The notes: generated from the letters alone by a model not told the origin. Counted from the first letter of the stretch, positions 1 to 12,001 are shown. The stretch: DNA of 64,000 bases from Cordilura impudica (GCA_963682025.1 OY821519.1:105038480-105102479); one strand, 5' to 3'. A program made the numbers and translations.

Positions 1-267
1 AGGTGAATTGACATTTAGATCACTCCGTGACTGTGCGTGATTATGCCTGACTAAGCGTGACTATACAAAAATTAATCTGTGGTCACAGAAAGGCTATCGG
101 TCAAGTTTCAGATCAATTGGGTAAGGGGGAATGGGGTTGCCCCACGACAGACAGATGGACAGACAGACATAGAGTATGAGTTAAAATAAAGAGTTTAAAA
201 ATTGAGGTTAGCCTTAACTTCTTATAAGAAATGTAACTGGAGGGCAAGATTTTCTAAATAATATATA
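1..267. other. left edge, degenerate HINE-like core
   Basis: No coding sequence is seen. A short GACA-rich tract at 145-169 resembles the GACGGACA core microsatellite of the HINE-like elements found elsewhere in the window, so this may be a remnant of one whose ends are lost. Confidence 0.3.
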
Positions 268-750
268 TCTATACTAATATAATAAAGAGGTAATGTGTGT
301 TGTCTGTTTGTTTGTAGGATGTAACCTCCATAATTACTCATTCGATCTTTTGCATGTTACTGCGGATGTGGGAAGTGGTATAGGCTATAATGTCGTATAT
401 ATTGAGTACAATGATAAGGACAGCTTTGCAAATTTGTGTCAGGTCACCTGTTATTAATGTTGGTAACTAAGATGGAAATTGGCGGGATCAGATCAGGATA
501 CCATTCAAAGTACTGGCTCAATATCGTATATCTCGAGTACTATGACAAAGACATCTATTACTAACGTGCTGAGTCAGTCAAAAAATTAGTGGCATCGAAG
601 AAAGGGGCGTGGAACCTCCATACAAAGTGAATATTAAATGTCATATATCTCAAGTACTCTAATATTAAGAGCATTGGGACTTTACGCGATCGCTTTTATT
701 ACAATTGGGGAGGATGGAGGTGGAAGCGAAGCACACCGGGTTACATCTTG
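268..750 (+). mobile_element. non-autonomous Helitron, family 1, copy a
   Basis: The element starts with TCTATACTAATATAATAAAG directly after an A, as Helitrons do. It ends with GCACACCGGGTTACATCTTG, where the expected CTAG has decayed to CTTG. No Rep/helicase coding is present. The internal modules (GGGCGTGG.., ATACAAAGT.., CATATATCTC..) recur in copy c at 9457-10038 and in reverse near 28-31 kb. A second copy begins at the next base, giving a head-to-tail pair. Confidence 0.7.
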
Positions 751-1018
751 TCTATACTAATATAATAAAGACGTAATGTGTGTTTGTTTGTTTGTTTGTT
801 TGTATCAGGTAATCTCCTTAACTACTCATCTGATCTTCCCGAAATTCTTATATATTTTTAATATTTTTCTATATTTTTAATATTTTTAGTGGGTGTGGCA
901 CCACTCACACAAATAAATTTTTAATATGTTACGTATTGAATATCTTAGATATAGATAAGGACAGCTTTGCAAATTTGTGTGACGTCACCTATTACGAAGC
1001 ATACCGGGTTACACCTAG
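751..1018 (+). mobile_element. non-autonomous Helitron, family 1, copy b
   Basis: This copy starts at TCTATACTAATATAATAAAG immediately after copy a and ends at CTAG (1015-1018) followed by T, the canonical Helitron 3' end and insertion context. It is shorter than copies a and c and lacks several internal modules. There is no coding capacity. Confidence 0.75.
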
Positions 1019-1110
1019 TTAGGAATAATTTACATTCCTTCCATTTCCAAAATAATGCAGTTTAACGTAACATTAAAACTAATAGCCGAATTAACACGAG
1101 TTAATGATAT

Positions 1111-1884
1111 TTATACCCTATACCACTATGTGGTTTGGGTATAATGACTTTGTGCTGCTGTTTGTAACAACCAAAAATATTTAACCTAGACCCATATTTA
1201 ATTATACCGATCGAATCAGAATCACTTTTTGAGTTGATTTAACAATATCCGTCCGTCCGTCCGTCCGTCTGTGTGTCCATGTAAACCTTGTAATCAAACT
1301 ACAGGTCGCAAATATGAATATGTTTTGACGAAATTTGGTATATGAGCTTTTATCAGCCTAGGGATGAACGCTGTTTAAATTGGTGAGAATCGGTCCATGT
1401 TCAGACCTAGCCCCCATACAAATAACCCCTATGAAATCGACATAAATTGCCATAAGATCCAAATTGTCATATAGATCTTACTCAAATTGAGTTTGTATGC
1501 GTTCATTACATCCATTAATGAGTAGTACAAAAATGATCCCTTTGGCCCCATATAGACTGCTTCCCGATCTTCACTTAAATATACTAAAAACAAAAATAAT
1601 GCACTGATTCTTCTCAAATTTTGTTTGTATATATTTTTGCAAGAGACTTTACCAAACATGATCAGGATTGGTCCATTTTTGGACCTAGTCCCCATATAGA
1701 TATAGCATCCGATATGAACTTTTTCATATCTGCAGCCAAAAAAATTAATAAAAATCCCACTCAAATTTGGTTTTTGCTTATTTTCTATGTCCAGTTAGTT
1801 GGGCCTAAGAGATAGGGTTTCTAAACGCATGGTATAGGGTATCATATAGTCGGTCTAGACCGACTATAATTTTCTTACTTGTTT
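1111..1884 (-). mobile_element. HINE/DINE-1-like element, family R
   Basis: Near full-length copy of the commonest repeat in the window. One end folds as a hairpin (TATACCC..ACCAC..GTGGT..GGGTATA, 1112-1142). The other end carries a 24-bp palindrome around TCGGTCTAGACCGA and finishes with CTTACTTGTT. A (GTCC)n microsatellite lies at about 1250-1267. This plan (terminal palindrome, GTCY core, opposite-end hairpin, no ORF) matches DINE-1/HINE non-autonomous Helentron derivatives. Short ORFs inside are chance. Confidence 0.75.
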
Positions 1885-2459
1885 TATATTAAGCTTGGGA
1901 TTGAGAAAGACTGATAAAACATGTTTATATTGTTAAAAAAAAAATTATGCACTGTTCCAAAGTACCGCCAGTGAGTCAGTTAATACTCCTACCCTATAAT
2001 TTCGTGCTTCTGTGACCTCCTTTTTATTAATTTGAGGTAACTAAATTCTGAAAAACCCATGTCCAACTAACAATCTCTTATGTGAGAATAAACTCAATAA
2101 ATTCGTGTTGGCCATGATGTGACTTTGGTCCTAAAAGAATTAATTCAATTAATTCATATCAAATATGATGTGCCCTAGGTCGAAAAAATATCTAATCACG
2201 ATGTGGCAACATCGCAAAATCTACGGTAAATGAATAAAATGTCAATGCGAGTACAATAAGACAAAAAGAGGTTAATAAACGGTAGTGTTATTCCAAATAA
2301 TTTGGACTCGGTCTGAGGATGTACGGCTTTAAATTTCATTGAAAACTACAACAGAGATTGTATGATAAATGTGTTTAATTATTTTTTTTTTTTGTTTTTC
2401 AGAATCTGGTATTATTACTGCTCAAGTTTGGAAAAAAAATTCTTGTTTCTCAAAATAAC
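1885..2459. other. no gene seen
   Basis: AT-rich sequence with no recognisable coding or repeat. Its right part (about 2290-2459) could include the terminal part of the mariner whose C-terminal coding starts next to it, but no convincing inverted repeat was found. Confidence 0.3.
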
Positions 2460-2790
2460 TTCCTCTTAGTTCGCTACACTATTCCCAGCGGTAATCAAAA
2501 GCTTCCATATCCTGTTTATAGTAAGAACTGTACCTAGCTCCTTAAAACGGTCATCAACCGCAGACTTCACCACTTCATTGATGGCAAATCTTTTACCACT
2601 AAACCATTTTTCAAAGTGTGGAACTAAAAAATAATAGCGTGGAGCTAAATCTTATGCAAAGGGTTCGTGGTTAAGCAATTCAAACTTTAATTCCTGGATT
2701 TTGTCCACCGAAATAGTGGATAAGTGAACTTGCGTATGGTCTTGATGATACGGCCTTTATTACCCTTTATTTCATCACCATGATGCGAGA
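2460..2790 (-). pseudogene. mariner transposase, C-terminal part
   Basis: Reading the minus strand from about 2790 down gives a mariner transposase C-terminal half: HQDHTQVH (second catalytic Asp region), KIQELKFELLNH, then a stop next to DLAPRYYFL (third Asp region, normally SPDLAPSDYFLF) and KWFSGKRFAINE. Stops and shifts show it is dead. The N-terminal half lies at 5553-6120 on the same strand. The LINE at 2791-5552 separates them, so a single mariner was split by a later LINE insertion. Confidence 0.65.
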
Positions 2791-5552
2791 CCCAGGTGGG
2801 TGAGGATGCTGATGCACAGGATTTTCACATACCTGGTTATCACCTTCATCCCTTTTTATTTTTCATAGGGGCTTTGCAACGTACAATGTACAAAATGTTG
2901 TGTAACAGTTCCAGCAGCTTTATAACTGTGATGATGCAGAATTTAACTCACTTCGGGTTAAGTTCAAAATCAGGTCATACATTTTGCATTTCGGGTTTCT
3001 ATACAGAAGCCCAAACATAGCAAGGGAGCATACCTGTAATAGCTTCGATTCCCTTTCTGAATCTATCCCTAAAATATTAGAGAGTTGCCCGAATAGCGAA
3101 ATCGTAGTTGCAGGCGATTTTAATATTCACAACTTTTCTTGGTTTCACCATTCCAGTCAGACAACTCCCGAAGGCCGTTTCGTTGAGCTTTTCGCCGCGC
3201 ATAACCACTTGGCGCAACTAGTGAATGAACCAACGCACATTCCATGCATTGAAGGGCAAAGACAAAATATTCTCGACCTTTTTCTAAATTCACCACCTGA
3301 TAAGTGTGAAGTGAACATTCTTGCACCTCTCGGTAATTCGGATCACTGCACAATTTTCGAATCTTTTTCGTACTCTGTACATCATATTGTTTCAACACCA
3401 GCTTTGAACCGCGCAGTTTTGTTTCCTGGACAATAATATTGACGCTGCAGCGATAATGGGGGAAAAAATAATAGTGCTTGGTATGAGATTATTCATTCCC
3501 TCAAAGTATATTTCGGCTAAACCTAATCAAAAATCTTGGTTTAATCAGACTTGCAGAGATGCAGTCAGATCCAGAAAGGAAGCATTCAGACTTTGGCGTG
3601 AAAATAAAAATTCCGTCACTGAAATGCTACGCAAACAGGCGAGAAACGAATAACTTAAAGTACTAAGGCGCGAAAAGTTTCTTCACGATCAGCGTCTTCG
3701 TGCTAAAGTTCTTTATGCTCCTCGGGGCAGTAAGAGCTTTTGGTCATTTGTTAAAAGAGTAAAGAATAATGCTAGTTACGCAATCCCAACCCTTATAATG
3801 AATGACCAAATATTCACTGACCCGGTCGATAAGGCTAACCTTTTAGCTGAAATTTTTTCAAAAAATTCATTTCTGCCGCATAGCGATCAACCACTGCCCG
3901 AACTCGAAAAAATTTCTTGTACTATGCCTAAAATAAATCACCGAGCACGTACAGTTAAAAAGGTTCTTTCGGACCTCAATATTAATAAGTTTCTGGGACC
4001 GGATGGTATACCAGCACTGGTGCTGAAGCAGTGCTCTTCGACGCTAGCCAGTCCATTGGCCAACTTTTTCAGCCTTTCGTACCGTGCGGGAGTCTTTCCC
4101 TCTTGCTGTAAGGTTGCTAATGTCCAACCAATCACTAAAAAGGGTGCGGCTAATAACCCTAAATATTACCGTCCAATTTCAATCTGCTCTGCACTCTCAA
4201 AGGTGATGGAGAGCATGATCAATTTCCATCTTGTGAACTACCTAAAGGCCAACTCGCTTCTTAATGATCGTGAGTATGTCTTCCGTAGAAATCGTTCCAT
4301 GGGAGACCTGTTAGCTCTACTTTCTGAGCGCTGGAGTCGATCCATTCGCAATTTTGGCGAATGTAAAGTGGTTGCTCTAGATAAGCATTCGATCGTGTGT
4401 GGCACGGTGCACTGATATCAAAGTTTATTGCATTTGGGGTCAGTAATGACTTCTGCCGATTTATATCGAGTTTTCTTAGAAATCGAACAATACGTGTTTT
4501 TATTGATGGGGTTTCATCTAATGAGTTTCTTCTTTATGCAGGGGTACCCCAAGGTTCCGTTCTTTCTCCTTCTATTTTCCTTATCTTTCTCAACGACCTT
4601 GTTGGTCAAACTTTTAACTCTATATACTCTTTCAGAGATGACAGCAGCATTTGTCATTCATTTTCCTTTAATTGTAGACCAAGCCTCTTGGGGGGCAAAA
4701 GGCAGACAATGCATGTCACACTCAACCAAGACCTGTTGACAATCTCCGAATGGGGTAAAGCGAATATGGTTGATTTTAATGCGCTGAAGCCTCAATGTTG
4801 TATGTTGACCCATAGGGCCATGGATTCAATGTCATCTGTATATATGGGTGGTATAGGTATTGAGGACTCGGATACACTTTATGTTCTAGGCATGAGAATT
4901 CAATGTGATTTTCGTTGAAACGAGCATGTTTTTCAAGTGTCAAAAGAAGCATTCAAGTGTCTTGGTTTTCTAAAACGGTGCAAAAATTTTTTCACTCCCT
5001 TTGATCTCCTTAAAATCGATACCACTTACATCCGACCGAAAATGGAACACAACTCCCATATATGGGCAGGAGCTTCAATGTATATTTTAGCACTACTGGA
5101 CCGTGTCCAAAGGAGGGCGTTGATGCTCAGCAATGACAGTAGCTTATCCAACTCTATTGACTCATTGGAACATTGTCGGAATGTGGGTTTTGTATCACTG
5201 TTCTATAGACACTACCATGGGAAATGTTCTTCTGATATTAGCGAACTTATTCCAAGTGCCCGAGTTTCGGTTCGCTCTACGCGCTTGTCTAGGAGATCAC
5301 ACCCGTTTGTAGTTTATTGTCCAGTTGACTGCACAACACATTACAGAGAGAATTCGTTTATCAGTCCAACTAGCCGTATGTAGAATAAACTCCCCGCAGG
5401 GGTCTTTCCTGACAGTTATAATCTAATAAAATTTAAGTCAAATATCCACAAACACTACTCCCTCTTTCCTCCTTCCCATAACCTATTTCCCTGAGATCAA
5501 AACAATGCACTGCATCTGTAGGGGTGTTGGTTAATAAAAAAAATAAAAAAAA
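2791..5552 (+). pseudogene. CR1/Jockey-group LINE, endonuclease + RT, decayed
   Basis: A 5'-truncated non-LTR retrotransposon. The endonuclease part is at about 2800-3430 (FLYRSPN, VAGDFNIHN, GNSDHC). The linker to reverse transcriptase follows at about 3460-3900. The RT is at about 3950-4920 (GPDGIPALVLK, YYRPISICSALSK, AGVPQGSVLSP). The catalytic Y/F-A-D-D reads SFRDDS, so the Ala is replaced and activity is lost. The thumb region follows at 4937-5383. Frameshifts at about 3440, 3655, 4390 and 4920 break it. It ends in an A-rich tail (5531-5552). The sequence after the tail (CTATGACGCTG) resembles that before the 5' end (CCATGATGCGAG), a possible degraded target duplication. It is inserted in a mariner. 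Confidence 0.75.
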
Positions 5553-6120
5553 CTATGACGCTGCAATAAGTTAGCATAATACTAGCCGTTGATTTACTTC
5601 CCTTTTTAATGATAAGCAATAGAAATTATCACAAGCGCATCAAGAAATAAAAGCAGACGCCATTACCATTACATTGCCTTGTCCATACATCCCATTTAAG
5701 TCCACTATTAAGACTTTTCTTTTGTTTCAGGTGTGAAATGCTGGAACCATGTCTCATTCGTGGCTACCTATCGATGTAAAAAGTGGGGTCTAGTGCATTG
5801 GAAAATCGCCAAACGCTCCACTGAAACATTTTGTAATGTGAGCAAACGCGCAACCCATTTTACGGAGAGCATTATCATCTCAAAATTTTCGGTCAATATG
5901 CGTTGTATAGTACAAATTGAAATACCTATCATTTCAGTTAGCTCACGTGTCTTCAGCCGGCGATCATCCAATGGCCACCTCAATTTGTCATCGACTACGG
6001 TGTTCGTTTTAGCAGTTCGTAGCGCCTCGTTTAAACTATAACTTTAGTATTTGATAGTCGCAAACGAAGGAGCAGACCCACTTTTCAGCAAAATTTGTTT
6101 TTCAAACTAGCGCCGCCATG
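5553..6120 (-). pseudogene. mariner transposase, N-terminal part
   Basis: On the minus strand from about 6045 this encodes the second helix-turn-helix of a mariner transposase (RRLKTRELTEMIGISICTIQ, HRILTENF-like, KWVARLLT). After a stop comes VATNETWFQHFTPETKEKS. In that motif the first catalytic Asp (DETW) is Asn. A degraded INGxYYANLLQR motif lies just before the LINE poly-A boundary. Multiple stops make it a pseudogene. It joins to the C-terminal half at 2460-2790 once the intervening LINE is removed. Confidence 0.65.
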
Positions 6121-6220
6121 TATACGTCAGGTGGGGTTGTTTTGGGAATATCCACGTACCTCATAATTAAAATGCACTATGAATGCACATAATCTGATTT
6201 ACACAAATATTGGCTAAAAT

Positions 6221-6248
6221 TTGTATACCCTATACCACTATGTTTGAT
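6221..6248. repeat. HINE family R terminal fragment
   Basis: An isolated TATACCCTATACCACTATG terminus matches the hairpin end of family R. The rest of the element is absent. Confidence 0.4.
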
Positions 6249-6317
6249 AATATTTTTAATATTTTTTAGAAAAGATTTTTTCCAAATTTGTTTGAAGTCC
6301 TGATGATTTCTTTCCTT

Positions 6318-7715
6318 TTGTTATAAGCCAACAATCAGAGGATGCTTCTGCAAATGTAGCGCATTCTATTGAGCTTAGGAAACTAGGTTATGGGAAGGGG
6401 GAAAGACGAAGAATGGATTGGATATTTGTCCTATATGTTGTAAGATTTTAAATATCTAGTCTAGGCCGACAGATAAATGAACTTTCCTATAATGCGTTGT
6501 ATGGTGAACTATAAAATATACTACAAATAGACATGATCTACGAGTGAAGGGTACTTGGAATAAATTCGCTAATCTCAGAAGAACTTTTTCCATGTCAGTA
6601 CTTAATTATCTATAGATCAGTGTTATACAAACCAAATTCCGATGATGTTTTAACGAATCAATAGAGTTTGATACTATCATGAAGGATCATAAACACTCTC
6701 TTTTGTATACGGTCCATATAAAGGAGTTATATTTCGTTTTTAAGAACCAAGACACTTGCATGATTCTTTCAACACTTGAAAAACATGTTCGATCCAAAGG
6801 ATATCGCATTGAATTCGCATGCCCAAAACATTTCGAGTATCTGAATCCTCAACACCAATAACACCCATACATATAGACGACATTCTTGAATACAAGGATC
6901 TATGGGTCAAAAACTGTATTGGGTTTTGTGTGCATTAAAACCATATTCGCTTTAACAGTGCTTGACTGAATGTGTAGTTCATTGTCTGCCTTTTGCCTGT
7001 AACCTCAAAAATCTTGGCCTGCAATTAAAGGAAAATTAATGACAGAGAGTAGATAGGATTGAATGTTTAACAAAGAAGACCATTAAGAACGATAAGGGAA
7101 AGAGAGGGAGATTTAATCAGAAACCCATTGTATGATGCCCCATCAATAACAACACGTATAGTGTGGTCTCCAAGAAACATCGATATAAATCGAGAGAAGG
7201 TAATGCCGATTCCTTATGTAATAGGCTTTCATAAGATGACACCGTTCTCCGTGCAATCGAAGTATCTAGAATATATCTAAAGTAAGCACTCTACTTTCAC
7301 AAAAAATGAAAATAGATCGATTCCAATGCTCAGAAAGGCAAACTGATAGGTTCCGCAAAGAAAGACTTTCAATGAAGACTTCGTAAATTAGGAAATGATT
7401 TGGTTTCTAGGTAGTGAAAAGATGGTAATCATTCATGCTCTTTGTCACCTTTGAGAACACAGAACTGATTGTAGTTGGACCATTTTCAGGGTTATTAGCC
7501 TCATACTTTTAAGGAATTAGTTGGGCATTGACAGCCTTGCATAGCGAAGCGCTGAAAACGTTCTCAAATAGGCTAGTTTGCTTCGAAGAATACTGTTCTA
7601 GCATCAGTGCTGGTATGCAATTCCGTCTGGAGACTTCTTTACGTTGAGATCTGACAAAAACATATATTATCATTACACACGATTCATATGATTTATGTTT
7701 CAAATGGAATAGAAC
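6318..7715 (-). pseudogene. second copy of the 2.8-kb LINE, inverted and older
   Basis: Read on the minus strand this is a diverged copy of the 3' half of the LINE at 2791-5552. It starts in the RT (CIPALMLEQYSS, matching GIPALVLKQCSS) and passes through shared stretches such as AAAGGCAGACAATG, AAGCGAATATGG and GGCATG(C/A)GAATTCAATG(C/T)GAT. It ends at about 6318 with the family 3' end (TTGTTGGCTTATAA). It has many stops and deletions. The apparent plus-strand ORF at 6679-6861 is only its antisense. Confidence 0.7.
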
Positions 7716-8388
7716 TGCGTTTACATTATTTTTGTTAAACTATTTCCTTTTAAAGGTCTTTAAAATTTCAAAATTATTGAAATAGTGATGACCAGCCTTC
7801 GATGCCTCTATCGATGCCAAATTCAAGGCCACAATTTTGGCAATTTACTGAAATTTTTTATATTATCATACCACGATAAAACTTTCATGGATTTACTACA
7901 AGATTCGACGAAATTTACTCAACAGTAAAGCACTAATAAATTTTATTCGAGTTCTAAAAATGAAGCATCGCACCGCACCGGACCAGAGTGTAGCGCTAGT
8001 TTGCAGAATTAAATTTTAATCGTGGAAATGCCTCAAAAATGGTTGTCATGCCAGACACCATCGACCCTGTGCTTGAGTTGATATTGTATAACCGTAGGTA
8101 TATTGAAGCAAAGAAAGTTTTAGTTTCACTATCGCATATTCAATATATGGTAGTCAGAATTATTTTCCGACCACATAGTATGAACTGATAAAGGATACAT
8201 TGAACAAATATGGCCGCGGTCCGATTTAAGATGTCTATAAGTTAAATAAACAACTGCAACATTACGGAAATAACAAAAACACCAACAGCCGAATGAGGAG
8301 CGTTGTTCACCTCTACAATGAGAGCTTTAACCATAAGGTGATGTGAAACCAGTAGGCTGAAGAACGTGCAGGGAAGGGCCATGAATCA
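7716..8388. other. no gene seen
   Basis: AT-rich, with scattered codons that may belong to the LINE tail downstream, but no readable domain. No RNA gene or clear repeat is seen. Confidence 0.3.
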
Positions 8389-8720
8389 ATGGAGGAGACA
8401 ATTGACACTGATATTTTAATCCCTTTATATGATCTGCCAAACACTATTGAAGAGACTTCTGACCTCAAATTAGAACGAGGTGGACACATTAAGATCTTGA
8501 GGGATATTCTAGTTCATATGGCTCTTACCAAATCCAAATCCTATTATAGGAGGAGGAGTCCTGTTATAGAAGTCTTAACGGGGCACTGTATAATAAGGTG
8601 GATGAATGAATGTATGGGTATCTTAGAAGCCTGTAGAAGTTATGTGGATTTGGTTGTGGGGGCATGCAGCATATTCTGTGCGAATTTCTAGGATGAAAGA
8701 AGCGACGCCTTAGATCTCTA
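8389..8720 (+). pseudogene. LINE C-terminal domain fragment
   Basis: A 100-codon open frame (8389-8691) contains EVLTGHCIIRWMNECMG followed by a CR residue pair. In an adjacent frame comes HILCEFLG with KKRRLRSL. This order (LTGHC..., C-R-x-C, H-x-LC-x-C) is typical of the cysteine/histidine domain after the RNase H or RT region in several insect LINE clades. The frame change between the halves marks decay. Which LINE clade it came from cannot be told. A chance ORF is possible for the first 50 codons. Confidence 0.45.
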
Positions 8721-9228
8721 AAGAAAATTTTTTCTTACAATCCTGTCTATATATCCAACTAGGTGACCCAGGCGACTTCATAAGGGATTCGGTTCAGTCA
8801 GGGTGTGAACATAGCCAACAATTTTCTTCTCTCTACTTTCTTCATTTGAAAATACTTACTGCAATATTTGGAATCTTAACAAACTAGCCAGTAGGCTTCG
8901 AAATTATTTTTATAAGATGAAAAATATGAACAGATAGCTTTTGAAAGGAACTGATGATCAGTGAAAGTAGGTTATGATTTTAGCTTTTCAGCCATACAAA
9001 GAGAGGAGCCTTTTTAAAGATTTCATTGAGAGAATACGTACAACGGACAATGAAAAATGTATCTAATTGTACATAAATATAATTCAAGTTTCATAGTTTT
9101 TGATTTAAATTAATAATGTATTCGGCAAAATTCAAACGCGGAAAAGGGCCGTCCAAAGTAGAAAAATTTCACATGGAAACATTCTATTCAATTATAACAT
9201 AACAATTATTACAATGTTCAATAAATCG

Positions 9229-9254
9229 CTGATGAAGGCTGAAATATCAGAAAC
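9229..9254 (+). other. hammerhead-ribozyme-like core, degenerate
   Basis: CTGATGA, then AGGCTGA-AATA-TCA, then GAAAC has the order of a hammerhead core (CUGAUGA, stem II, GAAA). The 3' side of stem II lacks two bases (TCAG where TCAGCC would pair with GGCTGA). Such motifs occur in Penelope-like elements and retrozymes. No reverse transcriptase is visible nearby. Confidence 0.3.
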
Positions 9255-9456
9255 CGGTCCGATTAAGAATACAGAGTGTTATCAATTTTTATAAATATAT
9301 GTTTCTTCTTCTCTGCCACGCACCATTGAAAACGATTTAGGTTTGTTTATCGTAATTTGTGTAACTTAGTAATATATGCGGTGCCAGCCTGAAAATGAAA
9401 CTTGGACAAACATTATTATTTTCTTCACATCAGTGAGAACCAAATGAAAATTGATA

Positions 9457-10038
9457 TCTATACTAATTAATATAATAAAGAGGTAATGTGTGTTTGTTTG
9501 TTTGTAGGAGATAATCTCCGTAAGTACTCTTCTGATCTTTCTCAAATCTTCATAGACTTTTACTGCGGAAATGGGAAGTGCAACAGGCTATAGCTCTTTA
9601 AATATTTTAAGTGGGCGTCGCACCTCCACACAAAGAAAGTGATTAATATCATATACGAGATTATTAAGAATTACGATAGGGAGAACGTTGCGAATTTCTG
9701 TGAGGTCACTATTATTAATATTAGTAGCTATGTCGGAAACGAGCGGGATCGGAAAAGTGGGTGTGGTACCTCCCATACAAAGAAAATATTCAACAAAGTA
9801 AATACTAGCGAGTACTATGGTAGTTTCAGAGACAGCTTCGCAAATTTGTCTTATGTCATCTAATATTAACGTCTGTAGTCAGAAAAAAATTAGCGAGATC
9901 GAACAAAAGGGCCCTCATACAAAGTAAATAATAAATGTCATATATGCAGTACTGTAACAGTGAGAGCCTTGGGACTTTACCTGAGCCCTATCATTAAAGT
10001 GGGGGAGGGGGTAGCGAAGCACACCGGGTTGCATCTAG
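9457..10038 (+). mobile_element. non-autonomous Helitron, family 1, copy c
   Basis: It starts TCTATACTAATTAATATAAT after an A and ends GGGTTGCATCTAG followed by T, so the TC..CTAG termini and A|T insertion context are intact. It is the most complete of the three forward copies. It carries no Rep/helicase gene. Two overlapping short ORFs (9588-9776 minus, 9639-9863 plus) are chance. Confidence 0.8.
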
Positions 10039-10114
10039 TTTATAATATTTTCAAAACATAAGCAAATATTTTAAAAATTTTCTGGTAATTTAGTTTAAAA
10101 CAACACAAACAAAA

Positions 10115-12001
10115 ACAAGTAAGAGTGTTAAATTCGGCTGTACCGAATCTTTGATACCCTCCACCTCGGTTTGTTAAACTTAATACCAAATTATTTCAGC
10201 AAATTCTTTGGGTTGGTTTTCTTCTTTTCTATTATTTCGGATTTATTTCGGTGTTTGCTTTTTGGTCATCGTGGTTGCTGATCGGCATGCATTTTGGTTA
10301 TATACCTATATGCATGCGTTTCCGGTTATATGACATAACTTCTCGTTTAATTTAGTTTTTGCTAATTAAATAGCTCGCCCTAACCTCCATTGCAAAGGTA
10401 ATGGTTGTGTAGAGTGGCTATATGCATTAAATCGTGCTAATTGGAGATGGCTGTATAGTTTCTTTTAACTGGCCAAATATTTCTTCATTGTGGCCATATA
10501 GGTTGGATGGAGTAACAAAATAATAACCAAAAAAAAAGCTCTCTCAACTTTTTTTTAAAATATTGCCATATTTTGAAAACATAGAGAATAAATTTATAAT
10601 AATAAATAATCAAATTAGGGATGAAAAACGCAAAAAACGAAAAGTCCCAAACATTTTAAATAAAATAATTTAATGTTATCTTTATTTTCTGAAAAACTTC
10701 AAATTTTCATCCAAAAAAAATTTTGAAAATTTATATATAAAAAACAAGTAAGAGTGTTAAATTCGGCTGTGCCGAATCTTTGATACCCTCCACCTCGGTT
10801 TGTTAAACTTAATACCAAATTATTTCAGCAAATTCTTTGGGTTGGTTTTCTTCTTTTCTATTATTTCGGATTTATTTCGGTGTTTGCTTTTTGGTCATCG
10901 TGGTTGCTGATCGGCATGCATTTTGGTTATATACCTATATGCATGCGTTTCCGGTTATATGACATAACTTCTCGTTTAATTTAGTTTTTGCTAATTAAAT
11001 AGCTCGCCCTAACCTCCATTGCAAAGGTAATGGTTGTGTAGAGTGGCTATATGCATTAAATCGTGCTAATTGGAGATGGCTGTATAGTTTCTTTTAACTG
11101 GCCAAATATTTCTTCATTGTGGCCATATAGGTTGGATGGAGTAACAAAATAATAACCAAAAAAAAAGCTCTCTCAACTTTTTTTTAAAATATTGCCATAT
11201 TTTGAAAACATAGAGAATAAATTTATAATAATAAATAATCAAATTAGGGATGAAAAACGCAAAAAACGAAAAGTCCCAAACATTTTAAATAAAATAATTT
11301 AATGTTATCTTTATTTTCTGAAAAACTTCAAATTTTCATCCAAAAAAAATTTTGAAAATTTATATATAAAAAACAAGTAAGAGTGTTAAATTCGGCTGTG
11401 CCGAATCTTTGATACCCTCCACCTCGGTTTGTTAAACTTAATACCAAATTATTTCAGCAAATTCTTTGGGTTGGTTTTCTTCTTTTCTATTATTTCGGAT
11501 TTATTTCGGTGTTTGCTTTTTGGTCATCGTGGTTGCTGATCGGCATGCATTTTGGTTATATACCTATATGCATGCGTTTCCGGTTATATGACATAACTTC
11601 TCGTTTAATTTAGTTTTTGCTAATTAAATAGCTCGCCCTAACCTCCATTGCAAAGGTAATGGTTGTGTAGAGTGGCTATATGCATTAAATCGTGCTAATT
11701 GGAGATGGCTGTATAGTTTCTTTTAACTGGCCAAATATTTCTTCATTGTGGCCATATAGGTTGGATGGAGTAACAAAATAATAACCAAAAAAAAAGCTCT
11801 CTCAACTTTTTTTTAAAATATTGCCATATTTTGAAAACATAGAGAATAAATTTATAATAATAAATAATCAAATTAGGGATGAAAAACGCAAAAAACGAAA
11901 AGTCCCAAACATTTTAAATAAAATAATTTAATGTTATCTTTATTTTCTGAAAAACTTCAAATTTTCATCCAAAAAAAATTTTGAAAATTTATATATAAAA
12001 A
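10115..12001 (+). repeat. three tandem copies of a 629-bp HINE family S 5' block
   Basis: ACAAGTAAGAGTGTTAAATT begins at 10115, 10744 and 11373, an exact 629-bp period. By eye the three units differ only at one base (GGCTGTACCG in unit 1, GGCTGTGCCG in units 2 and 3). Each unit starts at the element terminus and carries the hairpin ATTCGGC-TGT-GCCGAAT followed by TACCCTCCACC. The matching 3' block of this family lies at 14680-15507. No ORF is present. The near identity means a recent tandem amplification, or possibly an assembly artefact. Confidence 0.85.

Noticed and set aside
6679..6861. 60-codon plus-strand ORF
   Set aside because: It is the antisense of the inverted LINE copy at 6318-7715.
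10115..12001. Regular direct repeats as a CRISPR array
   Set aside because: Units are 629 bp with no short repeat/unique spacer pattern, and the genome is eukaryotic.
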